From positions 1-47,787 of the IMG/VR virus record IMGVR_UViG_3300043538_000003: a stretch of 47,787 nucleotides of DNA; one strand, given 5' to 3'. The translations under genes were made by a program, and so were the position numbers. The notes beneath the pieces were generated by a model that saw only the letters and a program-made list of their open reading frames with translations, did no database searches and was not told where the DNA came from. Of this stretch, positions 7,256-14,294 are shown one piece after another (within the stretch, counting starts at the first letter, position 1; every line of letters begins with the position of its first letter). The DNA comes from a virus.

Positions 7256-7971
7256 TAGAGCTCCTTCTTTCGGCTGTCCTTGGCGGCGATGTACCGCGCC
7301 ATGGCTAACTTGTCATTGACCTGCATGGCGGCCCGGTAAGCGTTTTTGTACATCTTTTCCAGTTCCGCCACGTCATGGGCATTGGCGATCCACTCACATT
7401 GCTCGGACACCTTGTCAGCGGGGATTCTCTGCGGGGCGCCTGGGGAAGTGTCTCCGCGACCATCATTGTCAGTTCCGCCCGCCGCCAGTCCTGTGGCGGA
7501 TAGAAGCGTATACCTCTGAAGATATGTAACGGTTGAGCCAATCGCCTGAATCGAGTTCTTGGACCCGGAAGTATCTGCGATGCCCTTCAGTGCGGTTTCT
7601 TCGGAGTGCCCTAGAGCGTGAGTAAGAACGCAGGTCACAGTAATCCACTCGGTTGACTGATCAACTCTCCAGCGATGTGAGATGCCATGTTCTGAAAGAC
7701 CTTTGGTAACTGCATCGCAGACGTGATCCAGAGTTGCGTGGCTGTACTTCGTGTTTCCGAAGGCTACATCCTTGTTCTTCGTGATCGCCGGCGGATTCTT
7801 CTTGAACTCATTCATGGCCGAGACGAACGCCTTACGGGCCTCGTTCGCTTCCCAGCGCTCCTGCAGGTCCATTAACTGTTTAAGTTTGTCAATGTCGGCA
7901 TCCTGCGAAACTGCGATCCGCAGTAAATCGACTGGCGTGATTGATACTGGCACCACTGCTTCCACTGTCAT
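7255..7971 (-). CDS. ERF-family single-strand annealing protein
   Basis: At 238 aa it carries ERF hallmarks: a helical N-terminus with KAFVSAMNEFKK, then KYSHATLDHVCDAVTKGLSEHGISHRW, and GSTVTYLQRYTLLSATGLA near 150-165. The family anneals complementary single strands, as in P22 Erf. Here it is paired with the downstream exonuclease. AGGAG lies ten bases before the ATG. Confidence 0.92.
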   Translation of the reverse strand: MTVEAVVPVSITPVDLLRIAVSQDADIDKLKQLMDLQERWEANEARKAFVSAMNEFKKNPPAITKNKDVAFGNTKYSHATLDHVCDAVTKGLSEHGISHRWRVDQSTEWITVTCVLTHALGHSEETALKGIADTSGSKNSIQAIGSTVTYLQRYTLLSATGLAAGGTDNDGRGDTSPGAPQRIPADKVSEQCEWIANAHDVAELEKMYKNAYRAAMQVNDKLAMARYIAAKDSRKKEL

Positions 7972-7996
7972 GTTTTGGCGTCTCCTGTTACGCCGA

Positions 7997-8140
7997 TTAG
8001 TTAATTAGTTCCAAGCGATACCAAGTAAACGGTTCGCCATCAATTACTAATTCGAGGTTGGCGTCGCGGGCTTCTTTGGCGGTCATGTCGGCCCAAGTTA
8101 GTATCCTTCCGCCCAGATCGACTAATGCCCAAGGTTCCAT
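7997..8140 (-). CDS. Small acidic protein, 47 aa
   Basis: ATG at 8140 follows directly after the TGA of the upstream gene. The frame encodes MEPWALVDLGGRI... and ends ...WYRLELIN before TAA. The tight junction and protein-like composition (tryptophans, no rare runs) support it. It has no recognisable family. The start is 25 bases from the ERF gene. Confidence 0.6.
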   Translation of the reverse strand: MEPWALVDLGGRILTWADMTAKEARDANLELVIDGEPFTWYRLELIN

Positions 8141-8461
8141 TCAGTCTACCTCCGCAAAGATGTGTGAGTGATTGATTCGGTCGGCGTAGGAACTCTCGAG
8201 ACAAAGGTAATACCAGAGTCTCGGCAGATCCCCATGACTTCTCCGCTCCACTTTCTGAATATTCAGAGCCACCAGACATTTCGTGCACGTCAGCATGGTT
8301 CGCGGGTTATCCCCTAAGTTATCCGGGGAGATGAAGTCATAGATTGGCTTCCGGTCCTGGAGTTCTTCTCCGCACATAGCTGTTACTGATCTCGGACTTT
8401 CCCAAGTGGCAGGTTTTTCCTGCTCGGTGAACTGCACCAGATGAGCCTTGCGATCTTTCAC
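8141..8461 (-). CDS. Hypothetical protein with CxxC, 106 aa
   Basis: The protein has cysteine pairs (TCTKC near 60) typical of small phage zinc proteins, and no recognisable domain. Its ATG at 8461 overlaps the stop of the Fis-like gene (ATGA). Confidence 0.65.
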   Translation of the reverse strand: MKDRKAHLVQFTEQEKPATWESPRSVTAMCGEELQDRKPIYDFISPDNLGDNPRTMLTCTKCLVALNIQKVERRSHGDLPRLWYYLCLESSYADRINHSHIFAEVD

Positions 8462-8682
8462 TTTTTCACCCCCAGCTTCTTGAGATTCAGCCTAAGCGAG
8501 TTCCTGTGGATTCCCAGTCTCCGCGCAGCGTGCACTTGGTTCCCGCCTTCTAGGGCCAAGGCATTCTCCAACACCTTCCGGCGAAGCATCCCTTCCATGA
8601 ATCGCATGGGGATGTTCGCCTCAATGGTGTGGTCGGCCAAGCTATTCAAAGCGTCGTGCACTTCCGTTAGACTCAACATCAT
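8458..8682 (-). CDS. Fis-type HTH protein, 74 aa
   Basis: The C-terminal half (ENALALEGGNQVHAARRL and GIHRNSLRLNLKKLGV) is a Fis/NtrC-type helix-turn-helix without any receiver or AAA+ domain. It is probably a small DNA-binding regulator or architectural protein of the phage. AGGAG precedes two adjacent ATG codons (8682, 8679). The second has the better spacing. Confidence 0.8.
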   Translation of the reverse strand: MMLSLTEVHDALNSLADHTIEANIPMRFMEGMLRRKVLENALALEGGNQVHAARRLGIHRNSLRLNLKKLGVKK

Positions 8683-8968
8683 GTCTCCTTAGGATGGGCG
8701 TTTCGTTATGGTGCTTACGGCACAGCCACTCGAGCTCAGGAAGTCGGTCATCCCTTTTTCCGCCACCAAATCCTCTCCCGTGACGGTGGTGAAATTCACA
8801 TCCTAAGTGCGGTCTATCTCCGCGGTCGCATGAGAACAATTGCACGGCCGCCCACATGGTCAGCTTCTTCCATCCGTAGGGCGTGGCAACAAACCTCTCT
8901 GGCCTATCCAGCCAATGTCCTGGAATAGAGGTGCCATCGGGGAGCAGGTATGGCCGGCGATCTTTCAT
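8642..8968 (-). CDS. HNH-endonuclease-like protein, 108 aa
   Basis: The C-terminal part holds CEFHHRHGRG, a GG loop, RDDRLPELEWLCRKHHNE. This has the spacing of an HNH motif (HH, then the D/N region, then the final H of CRKHH). The start at 8968 overlaps the upstream stop (ATGA). It overlaps the Fis-like gene by 41 bases, more than other junctions here. A nuclease role fits the motif but catalysis is not proven. Confidence 0.65.
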   Translation of the reverse strand: MKDRRPYLLPDGTSIPGHWLDRPERFVATPYGWKKLTMWAAVQLFSCDRGDRPHLGCEFHHRHGRGFGGGKRDDRLPELEWLCRKHHNETPILRRHDVESNGSARRFE

Positions 8969-9165
8969 GCCTGCCACATCTCGAGCGCTCTCTCGACTGC
9001 GGGCTCAATCTCTTTAACTTCCCGGTCCAATACTCGGATCATGGAGATTAAAGAAGGCGAACCGCATACGGGGCAGTAAGAACCAACCGCGTTCGTAACT
9101 GACACGCAATCGCAGCACAAAACTGCCAGACGTAACGGGATAATTGATAAGTCGGCATAGTTCAT
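8965..9165 (-). CDS. Zinc-ribbon protein, 66 aa
   Basis: Two CxxC pairs (CCDC and CPVC) form a rubredoxin-like zinc ribbon, followed by a helical tail ending MWQA. GAGGAG six bases before the ATG at 9165 fixes the start. ATGA overlaps occur at both ends. Confidence 0.65.
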   Translation of the reverse strand: MNYADLSIIPLRLAVLCCDCVSVTNAVGSYCPVCGSPSLISMIRVLDREVKEIEPAVERALEMWQA

Positions 9166-9380
9166 TGTCCGCTCCTCAGGAAATGGACGCCCATAGTCTG
9201 GCGCCAAGTAGTCTGCTTGCCCTTCCTACCCACGGCCCGAATCCGCCTAGTCTTATTGAAACCTGAGATACATTGCATGCACTGTGGGCGGGTGCTCGTC
9301 CTCTGCTTAGCGGAGAAAAGTTGCACATGTTTACTCCGAAGGCAATCGAAGCAGAATAGCACTTGAGATATCTGGATCAT
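9162..9380 (-). CDS. Zinc-ribbon protein, 72 aa
   Basis: The start at 9380 overlaps the upstream stop (ATGA). CFDC and CMQC pairs flank a basic stretch, as in a small zinc ribbon, and the C-terminus is basic. It is possibly nucleic-acid binding. No family was recognised. Confidence 0.55.
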   Translation of the reverse strand: MIQISQVLFCFDCLRSKHVQLFSAKQRTSTRPQCMQCISGFNKTRRIRAVGRKGKQTTWRQTMGVHFLRSGQ

Positions 9381-9472
9381 CGAATTGCCATCCTGATCAG
9401 CGTTACAATCCCGCACCAAAGTAAGGCGGAGAACGCGAGCACGAAGAGGAACATGTAGTTGACGTACTTCAC
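9377..9472 (-). CDS. Single-pass small membrane protein, 31 aa
   Basis: A GTG start at 9472 overlaps the upstream TGA (GTGA) and has GAGG five bases upstream. Nearly the whole peptide is one hydrophobic segment (MFLFVLAFSALLWCGIVTLI). A longer frame from ATG 9490 is possible, but it would overlap the previous gene more. It was found from the junction logic, so confidence is moderate. Confidence 0.45.
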   Translation of the reverse strand: MKYVNYMFLFVLAFSALLWCGIVTLIRMAIR

Positions 9473-9717
9473 AGGTGCCTCACAATCCATCCGCCCAGCA
9501 TGGCCAATCCGTACCCAGCAAACAGAAGGCACTCCGCGCAAATGACAATCGCAAAGAACCAAGTACTTGCGATCTCTAGATCAATCTTGGGCTTTACGGG
9601 CTTTACGCTCTCTGGCGTTACGCTCACCGGCGTAAGGCTAGGCATGACCGATTCGTGTCTTTCCCACCAGAGCTCCAGATCGGCAAAAACTTCGGCATCT
9701 GAAATGTCAGGGTTCAT
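9469..9717 (-). CDS. Membrane protein, 82 aa
   Basis: An acidic N-terminal half is followed by a proline/valine linker (VSVTPESVKPVKPK) and a hydrophobic C-terminal segment (STWFFAIVICAECLLFAGYG) that should span the membrane. AAGGAGAAGTT precedes the ATG. No family was recognised. Confidence 0.6.
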   Translation of the reverse strand: MNPDISDAEVFADLELWWERHESVMPSLTPVSVTPESVKPVKPKIDLEIASTWFFAIVICAECLLFAGYGLAMLGGWIVRHL

Positions 9718-9877
9718 AACTTCTCCTTGCGCGGCGGAAGGTTCTCCAGTGCCCGCTCCTCAAGATCTGCAATTCTCTGCAGCGAATTAGCTGCCGATCT
9801 ACGCAGTCGATGAGAACAATCCCCATTGCCAATCCGGCTATCAAGATCAGCATCAACATGAAGGCTGTATCGCTCAC
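9707..9877 (-). CDS. Small membrane protein, possibly frameshifted
   Basis: GTG at 9877 overlaps the upstream stop (GTGA). The frame gives a hydrophobic helix (MLMLILIAGLAMGIVLI) and then an unattractive arginine-rich tail ending at 9707. In the frame one base away the same DNA reads SAANSLQRIADLEERALENL and ends in a TGA that overlaps the next ATG, as at most junctions here. A membrane helix plus coiled coil joined by a one-base shift is therefore a good alternative. Confidence 0.4.
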   Translation of the reverse strand: MSDTAFMLMLILIAGLAMGIVLIDCVDRQLIRCRELQILRSGHWRTFRRARRSYEP

Positions 9878-10062
9878 ATGCTCCTCAGTGCCAAGTAGGA
9901 AATCAGTACTACGCAGGCCAAAATTGCCAAGCCAGAGAGCAGGTTCTCAGCCTTGTGTTTAAAGTTTGGAAGTGGCGGCTTGCTTAGTTCCGCCATTTCT
10001 GCCCAGCGGTCCGCCTCTTCGTAGTTCTTGTAAGTCGTCCGGAATTTAATTACGTCAGCCAT
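9874..10062 (-). CDS. Small membrane protein, 62 aa
   Basis: A charged N-terminus is followed by one membrane helix (LLSGLAILACVVLISYLAL). The ATG overlaps the upstream stop (TAATG). No function was recognised. Confidence 0.55.
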   Translation of the reverse strand: MADVIKFRTTYKNYEEADRWAEMAELSKPPLPNFKHKAENLLSGLAILACVVLISYLALRSM

Positions 10063-10424
10063 TACTCAACCTCCGCCATCTTGTCTGCGATCGTGTACGA
10101 ATCCTCAAATCGGGAAGTTAGATACATTTCCCCGCCCACTTCCCCATAGACTGGATTAGGGCACTTCCAAGCTACGTAGGAGTGCTCACCGAGTGAACGC
10201 TGGCAGGTAAGGCACTTCTTCTCGTTCCCATCCGGCAGGGTTAGGAGGACCGTGTCCACTTGGGCCAGCAACGGGCCGATTAACCCGCTGCTGTAGCTGG
10301 CGCGTTCCTGAGCGTAAATGCGATTAAAGCGCTTATCGAAGTCTGAGTTCTCGGTGCGGATAATCTCTACTGAGTCAAACATTCCGCAGGCCAACTTGGT
10401 GGATGGGAACAATTCACGTTTCAC
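10062..10424 (-). CDS. Hypothetical protein with CxxC, 120 aa
   Basis: The start is GTG at 10424, overlapping the upstream TGA (GTGA). The body contains KKCLTCQRSLGEHSYVAWKCPN, a likely zinc-binding turn, between polar segments. No family was recognised. Confidence 0.6.
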   Translation of the reverse strand: MKRELFPSTKLACGMFDSVEIIRTENSDFDKRFNRIYAQERASYSSGLIGPLLAQVDTVLLTLPDGNEKKCLTCQRSLGEHSYVAWKCPNPVYGEVGGEMYLTSRFEDSYTIADKMAEVE

Positions 10425-10732
10425 AGTTCCACCCTCAATCTGGCGACCAAGGCCAGCATCTTGACTTCGTAATCCTTCATGGGTTCGCCGTCGTAGCGGG
10501 CTTCCCAGTGCTCGTGCCACATATTTAGGGCTTCATACATGGCAGGCGCGGCGGCGATTAGTGCTGCATTGGCTTCTGCTTTGGGGAACACATATACCGA
10601 GTCCCCATCTTCGGTAAATTCGGCCAGTGAGCATATCGGCTCAGGATGGTTGGCTTGGATGATGTAATACGGCCGCCAAATAGATCTCTGCCAAGGGCCT
10701 TCGGTGTGCTTTGCTGCGGTCTTTGTGGTCAT
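10421..10732 (-). CDS. Phage protein of the 'HTEGPW...ALIAAAP' type, 103 aa
   Basis: An N-terminal HTEGPW and a later NAALIAAAPAMYEALNMW match a small protein found in many siphophages and podophages, whose function I do not know. The start at 10732 is chosen because GAGGGATTGAG precedes it. It is the first gene of the long leftward operon, about 45 bases downstream of the -10 box of the leftward promoter. Confidence 0.75.
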   Translation of the reverse strand: MTTKTAAKHTEGPWQRSIWRPYYIIQANHPEPICSLAEFTEDGDSVYVFPKAEANAALIAAAPAMYEALNMWHEHWEARYDGEPMKDYEVKMLALVARLRVEL

Positions 10733-10773
10733 CTCAATCCCTCGTTTAACTCTGCACTCACTTATGTTCAACA

Positions 10774-10807
10774 CGGTTAATGTATGACTTAACCGCGGCT
10801 ATGTCAA
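10774..10807 (-). promoter_or_regulatory. Leftward early promoter with inverted-repeat operator
   Basis: On the minus strand TTGACA (10802-10807) is separated by exactly 17 bases from TACATT (10779-10784). An inverted repeat CGGTTAA-N8-TTAACCG (10774-10795) covers the -10 box and half of the spacer, so a bound protein would block polymerase. It drives the int/recombination operon. Confidence 0.7.
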
Positions 10808-10816
10808 GAATTAGAT

Positions 10817-10877
10817 TTGCCGTGTTTTCATACACTTGACATATTTTGCACAGGTTAACCAGAGACTCATCGGTTAA
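10817..10877 (+). promoter_or_regulatory. Rightward early promoter and operator half-sites
   Basis: A candidate promoter is TTGCCG (10817-10822), 17 bases, CATATT (10840-10845), each box 4 of 6. Just downstream lie the palindrome GGTTAACC (10853-10860) and another GGTTAA (10872-10877), within a wider imperfect inverted repeat (CACAGGTTAACC against GGTTAAGGTGTG). The same half-site occurs at the leftward promoter, so one regulator probably controls both. Confidence 0.5.
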
Positions 10878-10892
10878 GGTGTGTATTAGAAA

Positions 10893-11075
10893 ATGCCTAC
10901 CACGGATAAAGAGGTAATGCGCGAGTGGATGCGGAAACGCCGCGAACTCCGGCGAACGCTGGGGATGTGCGTCATTTGCGGTTCCCGCAAGGTAAAGAAG
11001 GATTGCGTGAACTGCTCGAGGTGCCTGAAGTACCAGAGGGACCACAGAGCGGAGTCGAAAAGGAATTCAGCATGA
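10893..11075 (+). CDS. Zinc-finger-like small protein, 60 aa
   Basis: This is the first rightward gene after the divergent control region. It is very basic, with a C-terminal cysteine cluster (CVICGSRKVKKDCVNCSRC) that should bind zinc and probably nucleic acid. There is no clear ribosome binding site. The gene overlaps the next ATG (ATGA). It does not look like a CI or Cro protein. Confidence 0.55.
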   Translation: MPTTDKEVMREWMRKRRELRRTLGMCVICGSRKVKKDCVNCSRCLKYQRDHRAESKRNSA

Positions 11076-11614
11076 ACATGTCAGGGCAAGAGTTCGGTCG
11101 ATGGACAGTCATGGAGCGGGTCCCATCGAAGCCTCCCCAGATCATGTGGAGCTGTAAATGTGCGTGCGGAACGATCCGCCAAGTTGACCAAGGACACCTG
11201 CGGAACGGGCGTTCTCGGAGTTGCGGATGCCTTATGAGGGAACTGGCCAAGCTGCGCGGTAATGAGTCCCTCGTCATCCACGGCCACACTAGGATGTATC
11301 GCGCCAGCAAAGAATATAACGCTTGGCGAGGTGCCAAGGCGCGATGCTCAAATCCCAAAGAGAGAAACTACAAGCATTATGGTGGCCGCGGAATTTCCAT
11401 GTGTGAGCGATGGCGGGACAGCTTCGAGGCGTTTCTGTCCGATATGGGCACAGCTCCGCCAGACCTGAGCATCGACCGCATTAACAACGAGGGTAACTAT
11501 GAACCGGGAAACTGCCGCTGGGCCACCCGTAGCGAGCAAATGAGGAATCGACGCAAAGGCCTGAAGCGGCAGCGAGAGAACGCCGCCAAGAGGCTGCTCA
11601 GGGAGGGGAAGTAA
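11072..11614 (+). CDS. HNH-like phage protein with N-terminal zinc domain, 180 aa
   Basis: The start at 11072 overlaps the upstream stop and has AGGA seven bases upstream. The N-terminal domain (FGRWTVMERV ... CKCACG ... SCGC) looks like a small zinc domain. The C-terminal part has the signature KHYGGRGISMCERWRDSFEAF and SIDRINNEGNYEPGNCRWAT, then EQMRNRR. This is common in free-standing phage HNH or homing-type proteins. A DNA-binding/nuclease function is likely, and mobility is possible. Confidence 0.75.
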   Translation: MNMSGQEFGRWTVMERVPSKPPQIMWSCKCACGTIRQVDQGHLRNGRSRSCGCLMRELAKLRGNESLVIHGHTRMYRASKEYNAWRGAKARCSNPKERNYKHYGGRGISMCERWRDSFEAFLSDMGTAPPDLSIDRINNEGNYEPGNCRWATRSEQMRNRRKGLKRQRENAAKRLLREGK

Positions 11615-11812
11615 ATGGCCAAAGAGAGCTCGATCAAAATTAGTTTCCCGTTCGGCCTGCTGGGCGTGGCCTTCGTGGTGCTCAAACTCACCCATTACAT
11701 CGACTGGTCCTGGGGATGGGTAACCCTGCCATTCTGGGGCGGCTTCGCGCTGATTGGATGCTTCTTGATGTTGGCGATTGCGCTGGGCCTGCTGGCAGCA
11801 ATTTTGAAGTGA
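11615..11812 (+). CDS. Two-helix membrane protein, 65 aa
   Basis: The ATG follows the previous TAA directly. Two hydrophobic segments (FGLLGVAFVVLKLT and GGFALIGCFLMLAIALGLLA) flank a tryptophan-rich turn. I recognise the layout as a recurrent small phage membrane protein of unknown role. Confidence 0.65.
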   Translation: MAKESSIKISFPFGLLGVAFVVLKLTHYIDWSWGWVTLPFWGGFALIGCFLMLAIALGLLAAILK

Positions 11813-11910
11813 CTTTTCTGCCTTTCGCCGGGCAGCTACTCAATGTCCGCAGTTAGTCCTGCTTACGGGTAACAAGCGTGGTATTGGGTAGATATTTTCA
11901 GGAGTAGCGA

Positions 11911-12048
11911 ATGAACATTTCCAAGCTAGTGAATGAGATTTTAGCCCTTCTGCCTATTTGTCACGATCCAGAAAAGAGTGCTGCTGACATTTTGATGGTG
12001 GCAGATCGGCTGGAAGAAATCGCGGAAGAATTGAAGGGTTTTGCATAG
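11911..12048 (+). CDS. Small helical protein, 45 aa
   Basis: AGGAG lies six bases before the ATG. The peptide is amphipathic (KLVNEILALLP and ADRLEEIAEELKG) and ends at TAG 12046. It has no family. It stands alone between the early genes and the putative origin. The 98 bases before it hold no gene that I can see. Confidence 0.55.
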   Translation: MNISKLVNEILALLPICHDPEKSAADILMVADRLEEIAEELKGFA

Positions 12049-12058
12049 ATTTAAGGCA

Positions 12059-12090
12059 TTAACTAAACTTTTTAACTATTGCGTTAACTA
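12059..12090 (+). repeat. Three TTAACTA iteron-like repeats
   Basis: TTAACTA occurs at 12059-12065, 12072-12078 and 12084-12090, spaced 13 and 12 bases, just upstream of the replication initiator-like gene. Periodic short direct repeats here suggest initiator-binding iterons of a replication origin, or operator sites. Confidence 0.45.
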
Positions 12091-12105
12091 CAGGCTTTCC
12101 TGTAG
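12088..12105 (+). other. Perfect hairpin after the iterons
   Basis: CTACAGG-CTTT-CCTGTAG forms a perfect 7 bp stem with a four-base loop and overlaps the last iteron. No long T-run follows, so an origin or operator role is as likely as termination. Confidence 0.5.
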
Positions 12106-12135
12106 AGTAAAGCCTCTTGAAGGCCCCCAAAAGAT

Positions 12136-12167
12136 AGCCGGCAGTGGTTGCCAGATCATTGCCGGCT
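12136..12167 (+). other. 8 bp inverted repeat in the initiator leader
   Basis: AGCCGGCA (12136-12143) and TGCCGGCT (12160-12167) form a perfect stem with a 16-base loop, about 40 bases before the initiator gene start. It could be a leader hairpin controlling translation. Confidence 0.4.
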
Positions 12168-12185
12168 CGTGTTTAGGGGGAATTT

Positions 12186-12218
12186 ATGGGCGGGGGCCCA
12201 TATCCCAATGAGCGATAA
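12186..12218 (+). CDS. Possible leader peptide, 10 aa
   Basis: ATG at 12186 has AGGGGGAAT upstream, the strongest ribosome binding site in this leader. It reads MGGGPYPNER and stops eight bases inside the next gene. The initiator start at 12208 lacks a good site of its own, so translation may reach it by coupling from this short frame. Confidence 0.35.
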   Translation: MGGGPYPNER

Positions 12219-13026
12219 ATTGCCCTGGTTTCCGTTTTACGTAGATAAGTGGGAAATGGATTTGAAGGTCCGCGCCATGGGCCCAGTCGCCCGCTCCTAC
12301 TACATGACCCTTTTAATGATCCAGTGGCGGGAAGGAGTCTTGCCAGAGTCTCGCAAGACTCTTCAAAGACTCTTGATGCTACCTTCCGACCCAGTTGTCA
12401 CTCCAAAGCAAGATTCCTTCCCAATTGGCGGAAATTCTCAAAGAGAGACACTTGATTACGAGGCGATTCTCGATCAGGTGCTTGAGTGCTTCGAGTCCGA
12501 CGGTCACGGTGGGTTAATCAACTCTCAACTAAATGGCATAAGGAATGAACAACTTAGGATCGTAGAGGCGAAATCTAAGGGCGGCAAGAAAGGTATCAGG
12601 ATACTTGCAAGAGTCTTGCAAGAGTCTTCGAAGACTGACGGGGTAGATTTAGACTTAGATTTAAAAAGATCAAAACCAGAGCCGCTAGTATTTTCTGCTT
12701 CGAAGAACTTCGACCTGGATGCATGCACCTCGCATGTTCTCGTGGAAACTGGGTTGGGTGGTCGGGATATCCGCGATGTGGTCCGGGAAGTAATCGCAGG
12801 CGAAGTAAAAAAACATTGCAATCCTAAAACTTCGGCCGAATTGATGATTGAGGCATGGCGCCGGTATGAACCCCAAGAAATCCCATTTAAAAAGGGCCCC
12901 GAATCATTCTTTGGAACCGGGGAGTGGCGCAAACCTCCAGATAAGTGGGGCGGAAAGACTAAGCGCGTGACTCCCGTAAACCCGGCCGAACTGGCACGCC
13001 TTGAACAGGAAAGGAATATGCAGTGA
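12208..13026 (+). CDS. Replication initiator-like protein, 272 aa
   Basis: The N-terminus (LPWFPFYVDKWEMDL... then RSYYMTLLMIQWREGVLP) matches the DUF1376-type winged-helix region seen in phage replication initiators. A variable middle follows, then a C-terminal helical part (DIRDVVREVIAGEVKK). It lies directly upstream of the DnaB-type helicase with a GTGA overlap and probably recruits it to the origin. ATG 12208 is the first start consistent with the family. A TTG at 12148 would run through the leader hairpin. Confidence 0.75.
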   Translation: MSDKLPWFPFYVDKWEMDLKVRAMGPVARSYYMTLLMIQWREGVLPESRKTLQRLLMLPSDPVVTPKQDSFPIGGNSQRETLDYEAILDQVLECFESDGHGGLINSQLNGIRNEQLRIVEAKSKGGKKGIRILARVLQESSKTDGVDLDLDLKRSKPEPLVFSASKNFDLDACTSHVLVETGLGGRDIRDVVREVIAGEVKKHCNPKTSAELMIEAWRRYEPQEIPFKKGPESFFGTGEWRKPPDKWGGKTKRVTPVNPAELARLEQERNMQ

Positions 13027-14294
13027 ATTGCGACCCAGAAGTGACGCTGATAACGGAATGCTTCTTTCGCCAGTCGGGGATCGAGGATGCCGCCATGCTT
13101 TTGCGGGTAGATGACTTCCAATCGAAACCCTGCCGGCTGGTATTCAAGGCCATGCTGGAACTGGCGGAGACTGGGAAGCCCATTGACTTCTCATTCGTCT
13201 ATGACAAACTATGCGCCGGCGGGATAACTCACGGGGAAGCTATTGACTTCATCTGCCTAGTTTCTGACGGGCAGCCAGTCCTCGGCCGGACGAAGGATTA
13301 CGCCCAGCGGATTCTAAATGCTGAGAAACGGCGCAAGATGACCGGACTTCTGGCGGCCGCGCAGTCTAGGGCCGAAGGGCTGGACGATCCAGCAGAGATT
13401 ATCCGAGATACTGCGGAGAAGTATCAAGACATTCAAGCGGAGCGATCCCCTAACGATATAGTTCGGCTGGACTCCGCCACCCCGGAAGTCTTGAACGATC
13501 TGGTAGCCCTGCGAAATGGGGACGAGTCGATGCTGGGGATTCAGACCGGAATCGACGGTCTGGACATAGCCACTCGCGGAATCGGCAAAGGGGAGCTTTG
13601 GATCGTCGGCGCTCTCCCCAGCCGCGGCAAGAGTATATTCGGGACCCAGGTTGCCATGAACGCGGTAACCCGCGGGATTCCGGTATTCCTGATTTCCTTG
13701 GAAATGAGCCTGCGGGAGATCAGTAAGCGGATTCTGGCAACGGAGTGCGGAGCCTCAGTAATTAAAACCCCACAGTTTGTGAGTCAGCAGAAATTCAGCA
13801 CGGTGCTGGAAGCGGCCGCTGGGCTCGCCGGCCTCCCGCTCTTTGCCGACGAATCCTCCAGCCTGAATAGCGGGGAATTGGTACTACGCGCCCGCCGCGC
13901 CATCCGGCAGCATGGAATCAAGCTGGTTATTGTGGACTACCTGCAACTGGTTTCCGGCCGCGGCAAGGAACTCCGGGAGCGCGTCGGGGAAGTAGGGAAC
14001 TCGCTCCGGCAACTGGCGAAAGATACTGACGTCCCCGTCCTGGCATTTTCTCAACTCAGCCGGCCAGAGCGGATTAACGACCACCCGAACATGACCAAGC
14101 TGAGGGAATCCGGAGACTTAGAGGCGCACGCCCATACCGTCCTCCTGCTCCATACCCCGATTAGCGACGACCAGTCCTACTCCGGGGAGGACGAAATAAT
14201 CATCGGAAAACAACGCAACGGTTCCGTTGGAAGCATCCCCGTTTACCTAGACAGGCAGGCATTACTATTCCGCTCCCGAGAGGCGAAACAGTGA
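13023..14294 (+). CDS. DnaB-type replicative helicase
   Basis: At 423 aa it has a DnaB N-terminal helical domain (about 1-100), a linker, and a RecA-like ATPase domain. Walker A is GALPSRGKS (196-204), LISLEMS is at 223-229, Walker B is LVIVDYLQL (301-309), and a FSQLSR motif is followed by RESGDLEAHAH. It unwinds the replication fork in the 5'-3' direction. The GTG start overlaps the initiator stop (GTGA), which indicates coupled synthesis. It is slightly shorter than E. coli DnaB (471 aa). Confidence 0.93.
   Translation: MNCDPEVTLITECFFRQSGIEDAAMLLRVDDFQSKPCRLVFKAMLELAETGKPIDFSFVYDKLCAGGITHGEAIDFICLVSDGQPVLGRTKDYAQRILNAEKRRKMTGLLAAAQSRAEGLDDPAEIIRDTAEKYQDIQAERSPNDIVRLDSATPEVLNDLVALRNGDESMLGIQTGIDGLDIATRGIGKGELWIVGALPSRGKSIFGTQVAMNAVTRGIPVFLISLEMSLREISKRILATECGASVIKTPQFVSQQKFSTVLEAAAGLAGLPLFADESSSLNSGELVLRARRAIRQHGIKLVIVDYLQLVSGRGKELRERVGEVGNSLRQLAKDTDVPVLAFSQLSRPERINDHPNMTKLRESGDLEAHAHTVLLLHTPISDDQSYSGEDEIIIGKQRNGSVGSIPVYLDRQALLFRSREAKQ

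Noticed and set aside
10893-11075. Cro/CI repressor
   Set aside because: The protein is a basic cysteine-cluster peptide without a helix-turn-helix pattern.
11500-11500. Intein or group I intron in the HNH-like gene region
   Set aside because: The HNH-like gene stands alone between complete genes. No split host gene or intron core is visible around it.
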